The notes beneath the pieces were generated by a model. It had not been told where the DNA came from and made no database searches. It saw only the letters and a program-made list of their open reading frames with translations. DNA of 33,056 nt from contig JALTVI010000108.1 of assembly GCA_027049035.1 (NCBI GenBank), positions 1-33,056 of the forward strand. Reading direction: 5' to 3'. The DNA is from Sulfurovum sp. GTDB lineage: Bacteria; Campylobacterota; Campylobacteria; Campylobacterales; Sulfurovaceae. Position 1 is the stretch's first letter, and each line of letters opens with the position of its first letter. The position numbers and the translations under genes are program-made. This document shows, one piece after another, positions 7,640-15,047 of this stretch.

Positions 7640-8137
7640 TCACCGACTGCCGCGAAGATTTTCAAGAAACGATCTGCGTAACGCTATGCCAAGCAGCGGA
7701 CGGCGGGTAAGGTCGGGGTAGGTGCCGTCCAGTCCCTTGCCGTCGTTTCCGTGGCATCCAGCACAGTTGCTGGCATAGAGCAGAGACGCTTCATAGGGGT
7801 AGTCGCACTTTTCTCCCGAGAGTGTCATCACATAGCAGGCAACCTTGGGCGCATCCTTTTTGGAGACGAACCCCTTTTCCATGATCTCCTCTTTTTTGAA
7901 GTGGAGGTTCCGAGAGCCATAGTCGATGATGTCGGTGATGTACTGTCTGGTATACTCCGGTGTGCCAATGCGTGAAAGCTCCTCATCGATATGCGGCATT
8001 GTATGTACGGCAGTGTGCTCCGCATAGGTTTTGGAGGTGGTATGCATTGTTTTCAATGAATGGTGTTTGAAGTAGGCGTTTGCAAGTGCGTAAAGAAGTA
8101 CAATGAGTATTGCAAGATAGGAGAGTGAATGTTTCAT
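7640..8137 (-). CDS. Membrane-anchored cytochrome c lacking an obvious Met ligand
   Basis: A 165-aa protein with an N-terminal hydrophobic segment (residues 5-22) acting as anchor or signal. A His-rich stretch follows (His at 25, 26, 32, 41, 45, 49), and a single CAGCH haem motif (Cys125, Cys128, His129) lies near the C-terminus. In typical class I cytochromes the haem motif is N-terminal and a Met follows 30-60 residues later. Here only 36 residues follow and none is Met. The sixth ligand must come from upstream or be absent, or the C-terminus is shortened. There is no good ribosome-binding site before the ATG at 8137. Two terminator hairpins separate it from the DUF302 gene. Confidence 0.8.
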   Translation of the reverse strand: MKHSLSYLAILIVLLYALANAYFKHHSLKTMHTTSKTYAEHTAVHTMPHIDEELSRIGTPEYTRQYITDIIDYGSRNLHFKKEEIMEKGFVSKKDAPKVACYVMTLSGEKCDYPYEASLLYASNCAGCHGNDGKGLDGTYPDLTRRPLLGIALRRSFLENLRGSR

Positions 8138-8177
8138 AGAGGTAAAGGGGAGAGTTTTGTGAAAAGTTGAAGGGGAG

Positions 8178-8210
8178 AAAAGCTCACCTGAGCCTCTCTC
8201 AAAGGAGAGA
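8178..8210 (-). terminator. Tandem hairpin terminator after the DUF302 gene
   Basis: Read on the minus strand, a 6-bp stem TCTCTC/GAGAGA-type hairpin (8195-8210) is followed at once by the palindrome GCTCAGGTGAGC (8182-8193). A TTTT run (8181-8178) comes next. This is a good intrinsic terminator just past the DUF302 stop codon. Confidence 0.7.
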
Positions 8211-8214
8211 TGAA

Positions 8215-8826
8215 TTACTCATCTTCACCTTTTGCAGCTTTTTCGATCATCTCATACATTCCGCTTCTGACTTCGTTAGCCAGTTCGAGAAGCTCTTTAG
8301 GCAGTGGTTTACCACCGTTGATCATAAGCTCCATGCTCATTGTGTAGATGTAGATGTCACCGTTGTCATCTTCTACAAATCCGATTCTACACGGCATGAA
8401 ACCGATGAAGTAAGGAGAGTAGTTGAGGAACTTGTCCGCGATTGTCGGAGAGCAGTAAGAACGGATGTGTGTCAGCTTACCACCGTCTTTGAAGAGTTTT
8501 CCGCCTCTTGGCATAGTCTTGTTGTCAACCATTGCAAGTCCGTGCTCGCTGGCAACTTCGTCCGCAATCTCGAGAGCGTTCTCGAACGCTTCCTGCTTGG
8601 TCATCCCCTCAGGAATCTCCATCTTGACTCTACGTACCATACCTTTTGCCGGGTCACCGGTTTCGAGTACCTTGTCGAACATCTTCATATATTCAGGCAT
8701 AGCGTTGGAATCAAGTGATGCAACCTGCCCCATACGTGTACCCAGATCGAATTTCACAAATGCGAAGAGAAAGCCGATAACGACGATCGCACCGATGAAT
8801 GTGAACAAACCTTTGATAAGCTTCAT
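8215..8826 (-). CDS. Membrane-anchored DUF302 protein
   Basis: A 203-aa protein with one N-terminal membrane segment (residues 5-27) and a soluble domain outside the cytoplasm. The segment SPTIADKFLNYSPYFIGFMP, followed by CRIGFVEDDNGDIYIYTM, is the core pattern of DUF302. Met-rich stretches (residues 43-50, 145-175) are notable. The function of DUF302 is not established; such proteins are common in sulfur-oxidising bacteria. The start ATG has AAAGGA at good spacing and a CTATAAT box 31 bp upstream. It ends in a tandem terminator, so it is probably monocistronic. Confidence 0.85.
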   Translation of the reverse strand: MKLIKGLFTFIGAIVVIGFLFAFVKFDLGTRMGQVASLDSNAMPEYMKMFDKVLETGDPAKGMVRRVKMEIPEGMTKQEAFENALEIADEVASEHGLAMVDNKTMPRGGKLFKDGGKLTHIRSYCSPTIADKFLNYSPYFIGFMPCRIGFVEDDNGDIYIYTMSMELMINGGKPLPKELLELANEVRSGMYEMIEKAAKGEDE

Positions 8827-8856
8827 AAGTGGTCCTTTTATGTAAATTGAGCTGTG

Positions 8857-8862
8857 ATTATA
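8857..8862 (-). promoter_or_regulatory. -10 box of the DUF302 gene
   Basis: The minus strand reads CCTATAAT, 31 bp before the ATG at 8826. The upstream flank is AT-rich with no clear -35. Confidence 0.55.
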
Positions 8863-8914
8863 GGCAATTAAGATTAAAAGAAACTAAGAAAAGGGAGGGC
8901 TGTGTGCCCAAATA

Positions 8915-9559
8915 TCAGACAACGTAGAGCAAAATGGCAAAAAACTGGAGTATCGAGCCGAGCATGACAAAGAGGTGCCATATGGTATGAAAGTGGGTAA
9001 TGTTGTCCTTTACATAAAAAACGACACCGCCGCTGTAGGCAAGTCCGCCGGCAACGATGAGCCAAAATCCGACAGGGTCTATGCCGTTTTTGAAGGTCGA
9101 AAAGTCGATGACAATAAGCCAGCCCATTACAAGGTAGGCAATCAGCGAGAGGAGTTCGAAGCGTCCGGGAAAGAGAAACTTCAGTACTATGCCTGCAACG
9201 GCGATACTCCACTCGAGTGCAAAAATGATCCATCCCTCACTGCCGCTGATGGTGATAAGCGCAATAGGAGTATAACTGCCGGCGATGAGCAGATAGATGG
9301 CAGCATGGTCAAACTTCTGAAAGAGCGATTTCGCTTTGTGGTGGGTGATGGCATGGTAGAGTGTGGAGGCACCGTACATCAGTATGAGTGAGATGCCGTA
9401 AATGATCGCTGAGAGTATGTGCAGCGTACCATGCCCATGCATAAGGGAGAATGCCACCAGCAGTACCAGGGCGGCAATGCTGAGCGCTACGCCGACACCG
9501 TGCGTTACCGCATGCCAGATCTCCTCGATGAGTGAAAAATCATTGACGGGCTTTGACAC
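8915..9559 (-). CDS. trhA: Hemolysin III / PAQR family membrane protein
   Basis: A 214-aa protein with seven predicted membrane helices. The family's metal-site residues are present: STLYH (Ser65, His69), FDHAAIY (Asp84, His85) and HFHTIWH near the C-terminus (His191, His195). The bacterial members, originally called hemolysin III, are implicated in membrane-fluidity homeostasis; cytolysis should not be assumed. The start is GTG, with GGAG lying over the last codons of nadE, three bases upstream. The two genes are therefore coupled in one operon. Confidence 0.9.
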   Translation of the reverse strand: MSKPVNDFSLIEEIWHAVTHGVGVALSIAALVLLVAFSLMHGHGTLHILSAIIYGISLILMYGASTLYHAITHHKAKSLFQKFDHAAIYLLIAGSYTPIALITISGSEGWIIFALEWSIAVAGIVLKFLFPGRFELLSLIAYLVMGWLIVIDFSTFKNGIDPVGFWLIVAGGLAYSGGVVFYVKDNITHFHTIWHLFVMLGSILQFFAILLYVV

Positions 9560-9562
9560 GGA

Positions 9563-11458
9563 CTACTCCAGCATCTGTATCCAGGCTGCCATATCGGCAT
9601 CGCTCGGCATCTTCCAGTCCGCACGAGGGCTTAGAGAGATGGTTCCGACTTTCGGGCCGTCGGGCATACAGCTGCGTTTGAACTGCTGGGTGAAGAAGCG
9701 CTTCAAAAAGAGCTTCAGCCACTTCGTAACGGTGGCTTCATCATATTTGCCGTCAAAGGCCATCAGCGCCAGATGCCTTATCTTCAGCGGCATGGCGCCG
9801 TATTTGATGAAGTGGTACAAAAAGAAGTCGTGCAGTTCGTAGGGGCCCACGATCGCTTCGGTCTCCTGCACGATCTCATCGTCACTGTGGGGCAGCAGCT
9901 CCGGGCTGATTGGCGTGTCGAGGATATCGTCTATAATGGGTGCGATGGCTTCGTTGTGCCTGAAGTACTCGATGACGTAGCGGATGAGCGTCTTTGGTAT
10001 GCCGCTGTTGAGCGCATACATGCTCATATGGTCGCCGTTGTAGGTACTCCAGCCAAGCGCGATTTCGCTCAGGTCACCCGTGCCGATGACAAGGCCGCCC
10101 TCTTTATTTGCCATATTCATTAATATGGAAGTTCTTGCGCGTGCCTGTACGTTTTCGTAGGTGACTGTGTGTTCGTCAGGGTCGTGCCCGATGGCATCGA
10201 ACTCTTTGAGTGAAAGCTCGGTGATCTCTACCTCTTTGAGTGTCACGCCAAGCGCTTCGCAGAGGGTGACGGCATTGTTTTTGGTGCGGCTGGTGGTACC
10301 AAAGCCCGGCATCGTGACAGTGATGATGTTTGATACATCCCAATCCATGATCTCAAAGGCTTTATGCGTAGAGAGGAGGGCAAGGGTGGAGTCAAGCCCG
10401 CCGCTGATGCCTATGACTGCCTTTTGGATGTATGCATGCTGCATCCGTTTAATGAGCCCGTGCGCCTGAATGTGAACGATCTCTTCACATCGCTGCTGCT
10501 TGTCGGCATACTTCGAAGGGACAAAAGGGGTTGCATCGATGTATCGGTCTATTTTTGATAGAGAGGGAAGCGGTGCGAGTGCAATGGTACGTGTCTTCTT
10601 GCGTCTTCCGTCACTATAGCTTGTCTCATTGAGCCGCAGCCAGCGCAGTTTTTCAAGGTCGACATCTGCGGTAATGAGGTGGCTCTGCATAGAAAAACGT
10701 TCGTTCTGTGCCAGCAGGGAGCCGTACTCTGCAATGAGTGCCTGGCCGCCGTAGACGGTGTCGGTTGTGCTCTCTCCCACGCCTGCAGAAGCGTAGACAT
10801 AGGTAGCCACACAGCGCGCGCTCTGGGTGCGTACCAGCTCTTCACGGTACGCGTGCTTGCCGATGAGCTCGTTGCTTGCGGAGAGGTTGAAAAGGAGGTT
10901 GGCACCGTTGCTTGCCATATGGTTGCTTGGCGGCGTGACCGCCCATAGGTCTTCACAGATCTCTACGCCGCAGGTCATCTCCTGGCCGTCAGTAAAGAGC
11001 AGGTCCACGCCAAAGGGCACCTCCTCACCAAGCAACTGCGTAGTCGTGCGCACAATGTCGCGCCCGCTGGTAAAGTGCCGTTTGTCGTAGAACTCCTTTT
11101 TGTTGGGCAGGTAGGACTTTGGTACAATGCCAAGTATTTTGCCATTTTGCAGCACCGCCGCACAGTTGTAGAGCCTGTCGGCTTCAAGCAGTGCGATGCC
11201 AAGGATGACAACGGTCTTTATGGCTTTGGTCTTCTCAAGTATCTCTGCAAGCGCTTCGTTCTGGGTTTGCAGCAGTGTCTGGTTCAAAAAAAGGTCACTG
11301 GCGGTGTATCCGGTAAGGGTAAGCTCCGGGAATACGACGGCACTGACCTCTTTGGTTGCGGCTTCATTGATGAGTGAAAGTATCTCTTTGGCATTAGCCT
11401 TTGGATTTGCCACAGTGGTATGGTTGACAGCGGCTGCGACACGGTAGAATCCGTACAT
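9563..11458 (-). CDS. nadE: Glutamine-dependent NAD+ synthetase
   Basis: A 631-aa two-domain enzyme performing the last step of NAD biosynthesis, amidating deamido-NAD with ammonia from glutamine. The N-terminal nitrilase-type glutaminase domain has the catalytic triad Glu45 (FPELTLTGY), Lys114 (VPKSYLPN) and Cys168 (GVEICEDLW). The C-terminal synthetase domain begins with the ATP-pyrophosphatase loop SGGLDS (352-357). The length is right for the fused, glutamine-using form rather than the short ammonia-dependent form. An AAAGGAAAG precedes the ATG. The hemolysin III gene follows in the same operon. Confidence 0.96.
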   Translation of the reverse strand: MYGFYRVAAAVNHTTVANPKANAKEILSLINEAATKEVSAVVFPELTLTGYTASDLFLNQTLLQTQNEALAEILEKTKAIKTVVILGIALLEADRLYNCAAVLQNGKILGIVPKSYLPNKKEFYDKRHFTSGRDIVRTTTQLLGEEVPFGVDLLFTDGQEMTCGVEICEDLWAVTPPSNHMASNGANLLFNLSASNELIGKHAYREELVRTQSARCVATYVYASAGVGESTTDTVYGGQALIAEYGSLLAQNERFSMQSHLITADVDLEKLRWLRLNETSYSDGRRKKTRTIALAPLPSLSKIDRYIDATPFVPSKYADKQQRCEEIVHIQAHGLIKRMQHAYIQKAVIGISGGLDSTLALLSTHKAFEIMDWDVSNIITVTMPGFGTTSRTKNNAVTLCEALGVTLKEVEITELSLKEFDAIGHDPDEHTVTYENVQARARTSILMNMANKEGGLVIGTGDLSEIALGWSTYNGDHMSMYALNSGIPKTLIRYVIEYFRHNEAIAPIIDDILDTPISPELLPHSDDEIVQETEAIVGPYELHDFFLYHFIKYGAMPLKIRHLALMAFDGKYDEATVTKWLKLFLKRFFTQQFKRSCMPDGPKVGTISLSPRADWKMPSDADMAAWIQMLE

Positions 11459-11518
11459 GGCTTTCCTTTTTAGTTAGCAGGTTTTAGGGAGCAGGGAGTA
11501 CCTGCGACCCTTTCGATT

Positions 11519-12046
11519 TTACGCCCGCTTGTCGTGGATCTCGATAGTCTCTATCTCGTCGTTCTGCTCGATCTTGTCAAGCACCATGAAGCTCTCTGTA
11601 TCATCCTCTTCGATACCGCCAAAGACGGTGTGTACGCCGTCAAGGTGCGGGCAGGGTACGAAACAGATGAAGAACTGGCTTCCACCGGTGTTCGGTCCTG
11701 CGTGCGCCATGGAGAGCGAACCGCGTCTGTGCTTGTGGTGGCTGGTGTCGGTCTCACAGTCGATTTGCCAGTCCGGTCCGCCTGTTCCTGCCAGTGCGGG
11801 GTTGCCCGTAGGGCCTGAGTGCGGACAGCCGCCCTGCGCCATGAAGCCGGGGATGACTCTGTGGAACTTGAGGTTGTTGTAGAAACCTTCGTTGGCGAGG
11901 TGTGCGAAGTTCGCTACGGTGTTTGGCGCATCCTCGTGGTAGAGTTTTACCCAGATGTCGCCTTTGCTCGTTTTGATCTTTGCGTAGTTGTATGTCTCCA
12001 TCACATCCTGCGGGATGTCATAACGTTTTGTCTTTTTTCCAAACAT
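11519..12046 (-). CDS. Cyclophilin-type peptidyl-prolyl isomerase
   Basis: A 175-aa cytoplasmic cyclophilin that accelerates cis-trans isomerisation of Xaa-Pro bonds. The active-site core [13 protein letters not shown] (Arg63, Phe68, Gln71) and [16 protein letters not shown] are intact. There is no signal peptide; about 18 extra N-terminal residues precede the fold. A Cys/His-rich insert (GGCP..., then [10 protein letters not shown]) is present. A minus-strand TATAAT at 12083-12088 gives a leader of about 30 nt. It is transcribed alone, divergently from pyrF. Confidence 0.93.
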   Translation of the reverse strand: MFGKKTKRYDIPQDVMETYNYAKIKTSKGDIWVKLYHEDAPNTVANFAHLANEGFYNNLKFHRVIPGFMAQGGCPHSGPTGNPALAGTGGPDWQIDCETDTSHHKHRRGSLSMAHAGPNTGGSQFFICFVPCPHLDGVHTVFGGIEEDDTESFMVLDKIEQNDEIETIEIHDKRA

Positions 12047-12078
12047 GCTCTTTTAGTCCTTGATTAGTTATTTTAGGC

Positions 12079-12088
12079 TATGATTATA
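12079..12088. promoter_or_regulatory. Overlapping divergent promoters, cyclophilin and pyrF
   Basis: On the minus strand, TATAAT (12088-12083) serves the cyclophilin gene. On the plus strand, TATGAT (12079-12084) lies 31 bp before the pyrF ATG. The two -10 boxes overlap, so simultaneous firing would be mutually exclusive. Confidence 0.45.
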
Positions 12089-12114
12089 CCAACTATTCTA
12101 TTAGGGGTCCTACC

Positions 12115-12807
12115 ATGCAGCTGTGTGTCGCACTCGATCTTCCTTCGGCAAAAGAGAATCTCGCCCTTGCCGAGTCGCTCAAAGAACATGATATCTGGAT
12201 GAAAGTGGGCTTTCGAAGCTACATCCGTGACGGCAGGGCGTTCATCGACGCACTCAAAGCGATCAACCCCGATTTCAAGATTTTTTTAGACCTCAAACTC
12301 TACGACATCCCCAACACCATGGCGGATGCTGCCGAAGAGATAGCCAAAATGGGAGTGGATATGTTCAACATCCACGCCTCTGCAGGCGCAAAGGCGATGC
12401 AGACGGTGATGGCGCGTCTTGAGAAGTTTCAAAAGCGTCCGCTGGTACTGGCGGTGACGGCACTGACATCGTTCGATGAAGAGGGGTTTCGTGCCATCTA
12501 TGAAAAGGGTATCGACGAAAAAGCCGAGCAGTTTGCGAAGATGAGTTATGAAAACGGTCTTGACGGGGTGGTCTGTTCGGCCTACGAGAGCAGGGCGATC
12601 AAACAAGCCACTTCCGAAAACTTCCTGACACTCTGCCCGGGCATCCGCCCATTCGGTGAAGATGCAGGAGACCAGCAGCGTGTCGCAACACTTGATGTGG
12701 CAGCAGCAGAGCTGGTCGACTTCCCCGTAGTAGGGCGTCCCATCTACAAAGATTCCAATCCCGCAGCCAAAGTGGCGAAGATTCTTGAAGTGATGGGGAA
12801 TCTGTAG
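12115..12807 (+). CDS. pyrF: Orotidine 5'-phosphate decarboxylase
   Basis: A 230-aa cytoplasmic TIM-barrel enzyme that converts OMP to UMP, the final step of de novo pyrimidine synthesis. The catalytic Asp-Lys-Asp motif is seen in [13 protein letters not shown] (Asp59, Lys61, Asp64), with Asp8 and Lys30 in the N-terminal strands. The C-terminal PGIRPFG and VVGRPIYKD segments bind phosphate. This is the short bacterial (group 1) form. An AGGGG sits 7-10 bp before the ATG. It is divergent from the cyclophilin gene and convergent with the 44-aa miniprotein. Confidence 0.96.
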   Translation: MQLCVALDLPSAKENLALAESLKEHDIWMKVGFRSYIRDGRAFIDALKAINPDFKIFLDLKLYDIPNTMADAAEEIAKMGVDMFNIHASAGAKAMQTVMARLEKFQKRPLVLAVTALTSFDEEGFRAIYEKGIDEKAEQFAKMSYENGLDGVVCSAYESRAIKQATSENFLTLCPGIRPFGEDAGDQQRVATLDVAAAELVDFPVVGRPIYKDSNPAAKVAKILEVMGNL

Positions 12808-12810
12808 CCG

Positions 12811-12945
12811 CTACTTGGCGACTTTGACTTTCTTGGCCGCTTTGGGGTCGGCCAGCTTGGTGGCGTGGTGCATTCCCTTGACCATAAAGTAAGCCCCGAT
12901 AGCAAAAAGCGCCAAGATGACAAGCGGTGCGATTTTCTGGAACAT
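12811..12945 (-). CDS. 44-aa single-pass membrane miniprotein
   Basis: Translating the minus strand gives 44 residues: MFQKIAPLVILALFAIGAYF is a hydrophobic segment, followed by MVKGMHHATK and a Lys/Ala-rich tail ending KKVKVAK. The start codon has a perfect AAGGAGG at ideal spacing, and a TATGAT lies about 24 bp upstream. This argues that the gene is really translated. The basic tail should stay cytoplasmic. The stop codon lies 3 bp from the convergent pyrF stop. The function is unknown. Confidence 0.75.
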   Translation of the reverse strand: MFQKIAPLVILALFAIGAYFMVKGMHHATKLADPKAAKKVKVAK

Positions 12946-13019
12946 AGCGCCTCCTTGAATTTTTTTCAAATCATACAGTAAAATCCCCGTTTTTAAGCTT
13001 TTGTTTAAGCCAACTTGAC

Positions 13020-13025
13020 TATAAT
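13020..13025 (+). promoter_or_regulatory. -10 box of tRNA-Ser
   Basis: A TATAAT preceded by TTGAC lies 20 bp upstream of the mature tRNA 5' end. No consensus -35 is at standard spacing. Confidence 0.6.
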
Positions 13026-13044
13026 CCTCTCCACAAAAACACTT

Positions 13045-13136
13045 GGAGACGTGGGTGAGTTGGCTGAAACCACACCCCTGCTAAGGGTGCGTATCCTAAC
13101 CGGGTACCGAGGGTTCGAATCCCTCCGTCTCCGCCA
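13045..13136 (+). tRNA. tRNA-Ser (anticodon GCU)
   Basis: It folds as a type II tRNA. The acceptor stem is GGAGACG/CGTCTCC, and the D arm GTGG/CCAC. The anticodon stem CACCC/GGGTG holds loop CTGCTAA (anticodon GCT at 13080-13082). A long variable arm is built on GTATCC/GGGTAC, and the T arm contains GGTTCGAATCC. Discriminator G and CCA are encoded. It reads AGC/AGU serine codons. tRNA-Ser genes are common integration sites, and the next 3.5 kb looks accessory. Confidence 0.97.
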
Positions 13137-13287
13137 TCAAATTACTTCTAAATTCCCTTGAAACCACCTACACACCGAGCTTTCAAAGAGTTTTCTGTTT
13201 TTTGAGGGGTACACAAAAGGGTACACAATTCGTATCAAATTACTATGAAAGAGCTATAGTGCAGATCCCGTTTGTTCAAGACAATGT
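13137..13287. repeat. Direct-repeat region just after tRNA-Ser
   Basis: No gene is seen in these 151 bp. ATCAAATTACT occurs at 13136-13146 and again at 13234-13244. Between them GGGTACACAA occurs twice, 12 bp apart (13207-13216, 13219-13228). Such repeats next to a tRNA 3' end resemble an integration scar, but no integrase gene is present. Confidence 0.5.
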
Positions 13288-14820
13288 TTATTTACATAAA
13301 GCATCATCTATCTGTGCACCGGGACAGCCCCAGTCATACTTGTTAAAGGTACCAGGCTGATAGGAACGCATAGCTTCATAGGCGATCCATTCTTCATCGG
13401 TTTTTACATCCAGTGGAACACTTGTGCCGTTTTCATCAGGATATTCAGGCTTGTATGTCTGCTTCAAATGCGGGTCAAACCCCAACCCTGGTTCTTCTGA
13501 ATCAGGGATATCATCTTTATCTCTATCTTCCATGGCAATTTGAGCATCAGATTTCCCTCTTTGCCATCTCATTTCATCCAAATAGTGCTGATATTCATGA
13601 ATAAGTGAAACTGCAAAGGTATCAATATATCTTGTTGTTCTCCATCCCAGAAGCGGCTTCTCCTTTCGCCTGTCAAGCAGAGGATAGGTTATCTGCATTT
13701 TCCCGCCAAACTCTTCGCTGATTAGGTTACAAACGTAAAGCAGCTTATTAAAACTTTTACTTTGGTAGCAGGCAACGACATTTTTCATGCCACAGTTACA
13801 CTCAAACCTTCCCCCGTAAACAAGACGAACACTGTCACCATGAGGGCGTGCAGCCGGTGTTTGCTTCCAATAATAAAGCCAGTTTGGCTCCTCTCTCTCG
13901 CTTGCACTGCTGCTTGGATGGTTAAATGCGAATGCCCTGTAGAAAAGTTTGAAGGTTGCTTCTGCTTCTCCAAGGCATTGCCTATCTGTTGAATGGTATT
14001 TTACCCTTACTTTATGCTTTCCGAACAGATCATTGTATTTGGGAATGCCTTCAAGGCGTATATAGACCCTGCTGCTACCATTTTCAATAAAGTCTGCAGT
14101 TACACCCTCAATAGGCTCTACGCTCCAATCCCAATATCCTTCAGGTAGCGGATCAGTACTTGTGACTACAGCCGCAAGTACTGCTGTTTTATTGACAAAG
14201 CCATAAATTGCATTGTTACGGGTTTTCCCTACAAAAACAATTTTTATTCTTTTCTTTCCAATGCCATCTTTACCATTGACCGTTCCTACCAAACGTGTGG
14301 AGGGGAAATCATTCACTCCACTCTGTTGCAGTTGGAAGCCACGTTTTTTCATCTGTTCCGGATTAAAAAACTGCAGGGTTGCCTTTTTGCCCTCTATTTT
14401 ACCGATCCATAAATTTGATTTTTTAAAACCAATGCGATTATTCTCTATATCAAGATAGAGTGTAGATCTTGTCAATACCTGTACAGTTTCCCGTCCATGT
14501 AAACTCAAATGAAAACGGCCATGCATACCTCCGCTTTTCGGTATGTCAAAATCATAATCTCGCTCCATACTTACAGGGCTGGCGAAAGGCATAGTGGTAT
14601 GAATGACCCATTTTGTGATTTTCCAACGGCCGTTTATGCTGCCGCTTTTGTTTACCTTCTCAAGCTCCATATGCTCGGTCCACCTTATGGCATATCCATG
14701 GGTCTCATGGTTCATTTCACCGTTTAAAACTATTGTATAGGGGTTACCACAGTTGATCTCTCCTGATAAGGCAAAGATGTTTGAAAGTATGTAGATGATT
14801 AAGAAACGGTATATATACAT
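13288..14820 (-). CDS. Secreted HExxH metallopeptidase-like protein
   Basis: A 510-aa protein I do not recognise as a named family. It has an N-terminal signal peptide (residues 1-18) and a long, mostly beta region with Cys residues spread along it. A zinc-peptidase-like helix SLIHEYQHYLDEM follows (His408, Glu409, His412). Soon after comes DRDKDDIPDSEE (432-443), a calcium-loop pattern like thrombospondin type-3 repeats. DEEWIAYEAMRSY (from about 475) offers a Glu as third zinc ligand. The ATG at 14820 fits AAAGGG 11 nt upstream better than the TTG at 14829. It is more AT-rich than its neighbours and is the first gene beyond tRNA-Ser, suggesting acquisition. Peptidase activity is inferred only. 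Confidence 0.75.
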   Translation of the reverse strand: MYIYRFLIIYILSNIFALSGEINCGNPYTIVLNGEMNHETHGYAIRWTEHMELEKVNKSGSINGRWKITKWVIHTTMPFASPVSMERDYDFDIPKSGGMHGRFHLSLHGRETVQVLTRSTLYLDIENNRIGFKKSNLWIGKIEGKKATLQFFNPEQMKKRGFQLQQSGVNDFPSTRLVGTVNGKDGIGKKRIKIVFVGKTRNNAIYGFVNKTAVLAAVVTSTDPLPEGYWDWSVEPIEGVTADFIENGSSRVYIRLEGIPKYNDLFGKHKVRVKYHSTDRQCLGEAEATFKLFYRAFAFNHPSSSASEREEPNWLYYWKQTPAARPHGDSVRLVYGGRFECNCGMKNVVACYQSKSFNKLLYVCNLISEEFGGKMQITYPLLDRRKEKPLLGWRTTRYIDTFAVSLIHEYQHYLDEMRWQRGKSDAQIAMEDRDKDDIPDSEEPGLGFDPHLKQTYKPEYPDENGTSVPLDVKTDEEWIAYEAMRSYQPGTFNKYDWGCPGAQIDDALCK

Positions 14821-14991
14821 AAAAAACAATCCCTTTTGCTGGTAAGCTTAAATTTCGAACGTCAACCTGATCTTTTCCAGTAGTATGATATAAAGTATAT
14901 CTATATTTTCCTTGGGAACATTTTCAAGCCGGGCGATTATGTTTTCACTCTGGATTTGACCCAAGTCTTACTTGTCGGGTGACTTTTATCT

Positions 14992-15020
14992 TTTACAAGA
15001 ATTAAAAAATCGGGTATGAT
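14992..15020 (+). promoter_or_regulatory. Sigma-70-type promoter of the 15048 gene
   Basis: TTTACA (14992-14997), a 17-bp spacer and TATGAT (15015-15020) make the best -35/-10 pair in the window, 27 bp ahead of the start codon. It stands out because most promoters here lack a -35. Confidence 0.65.
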
Positions 15021-15047
15021 AAATAGAGATTCCGTAAGGAGGAGTGT

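Noticed and set aside
13207-13228. CRISPR-like repeat
   Set aside because: Only two copies of a 10-bp unit with a 2-bp gap; no spacers, leader or cas genes.
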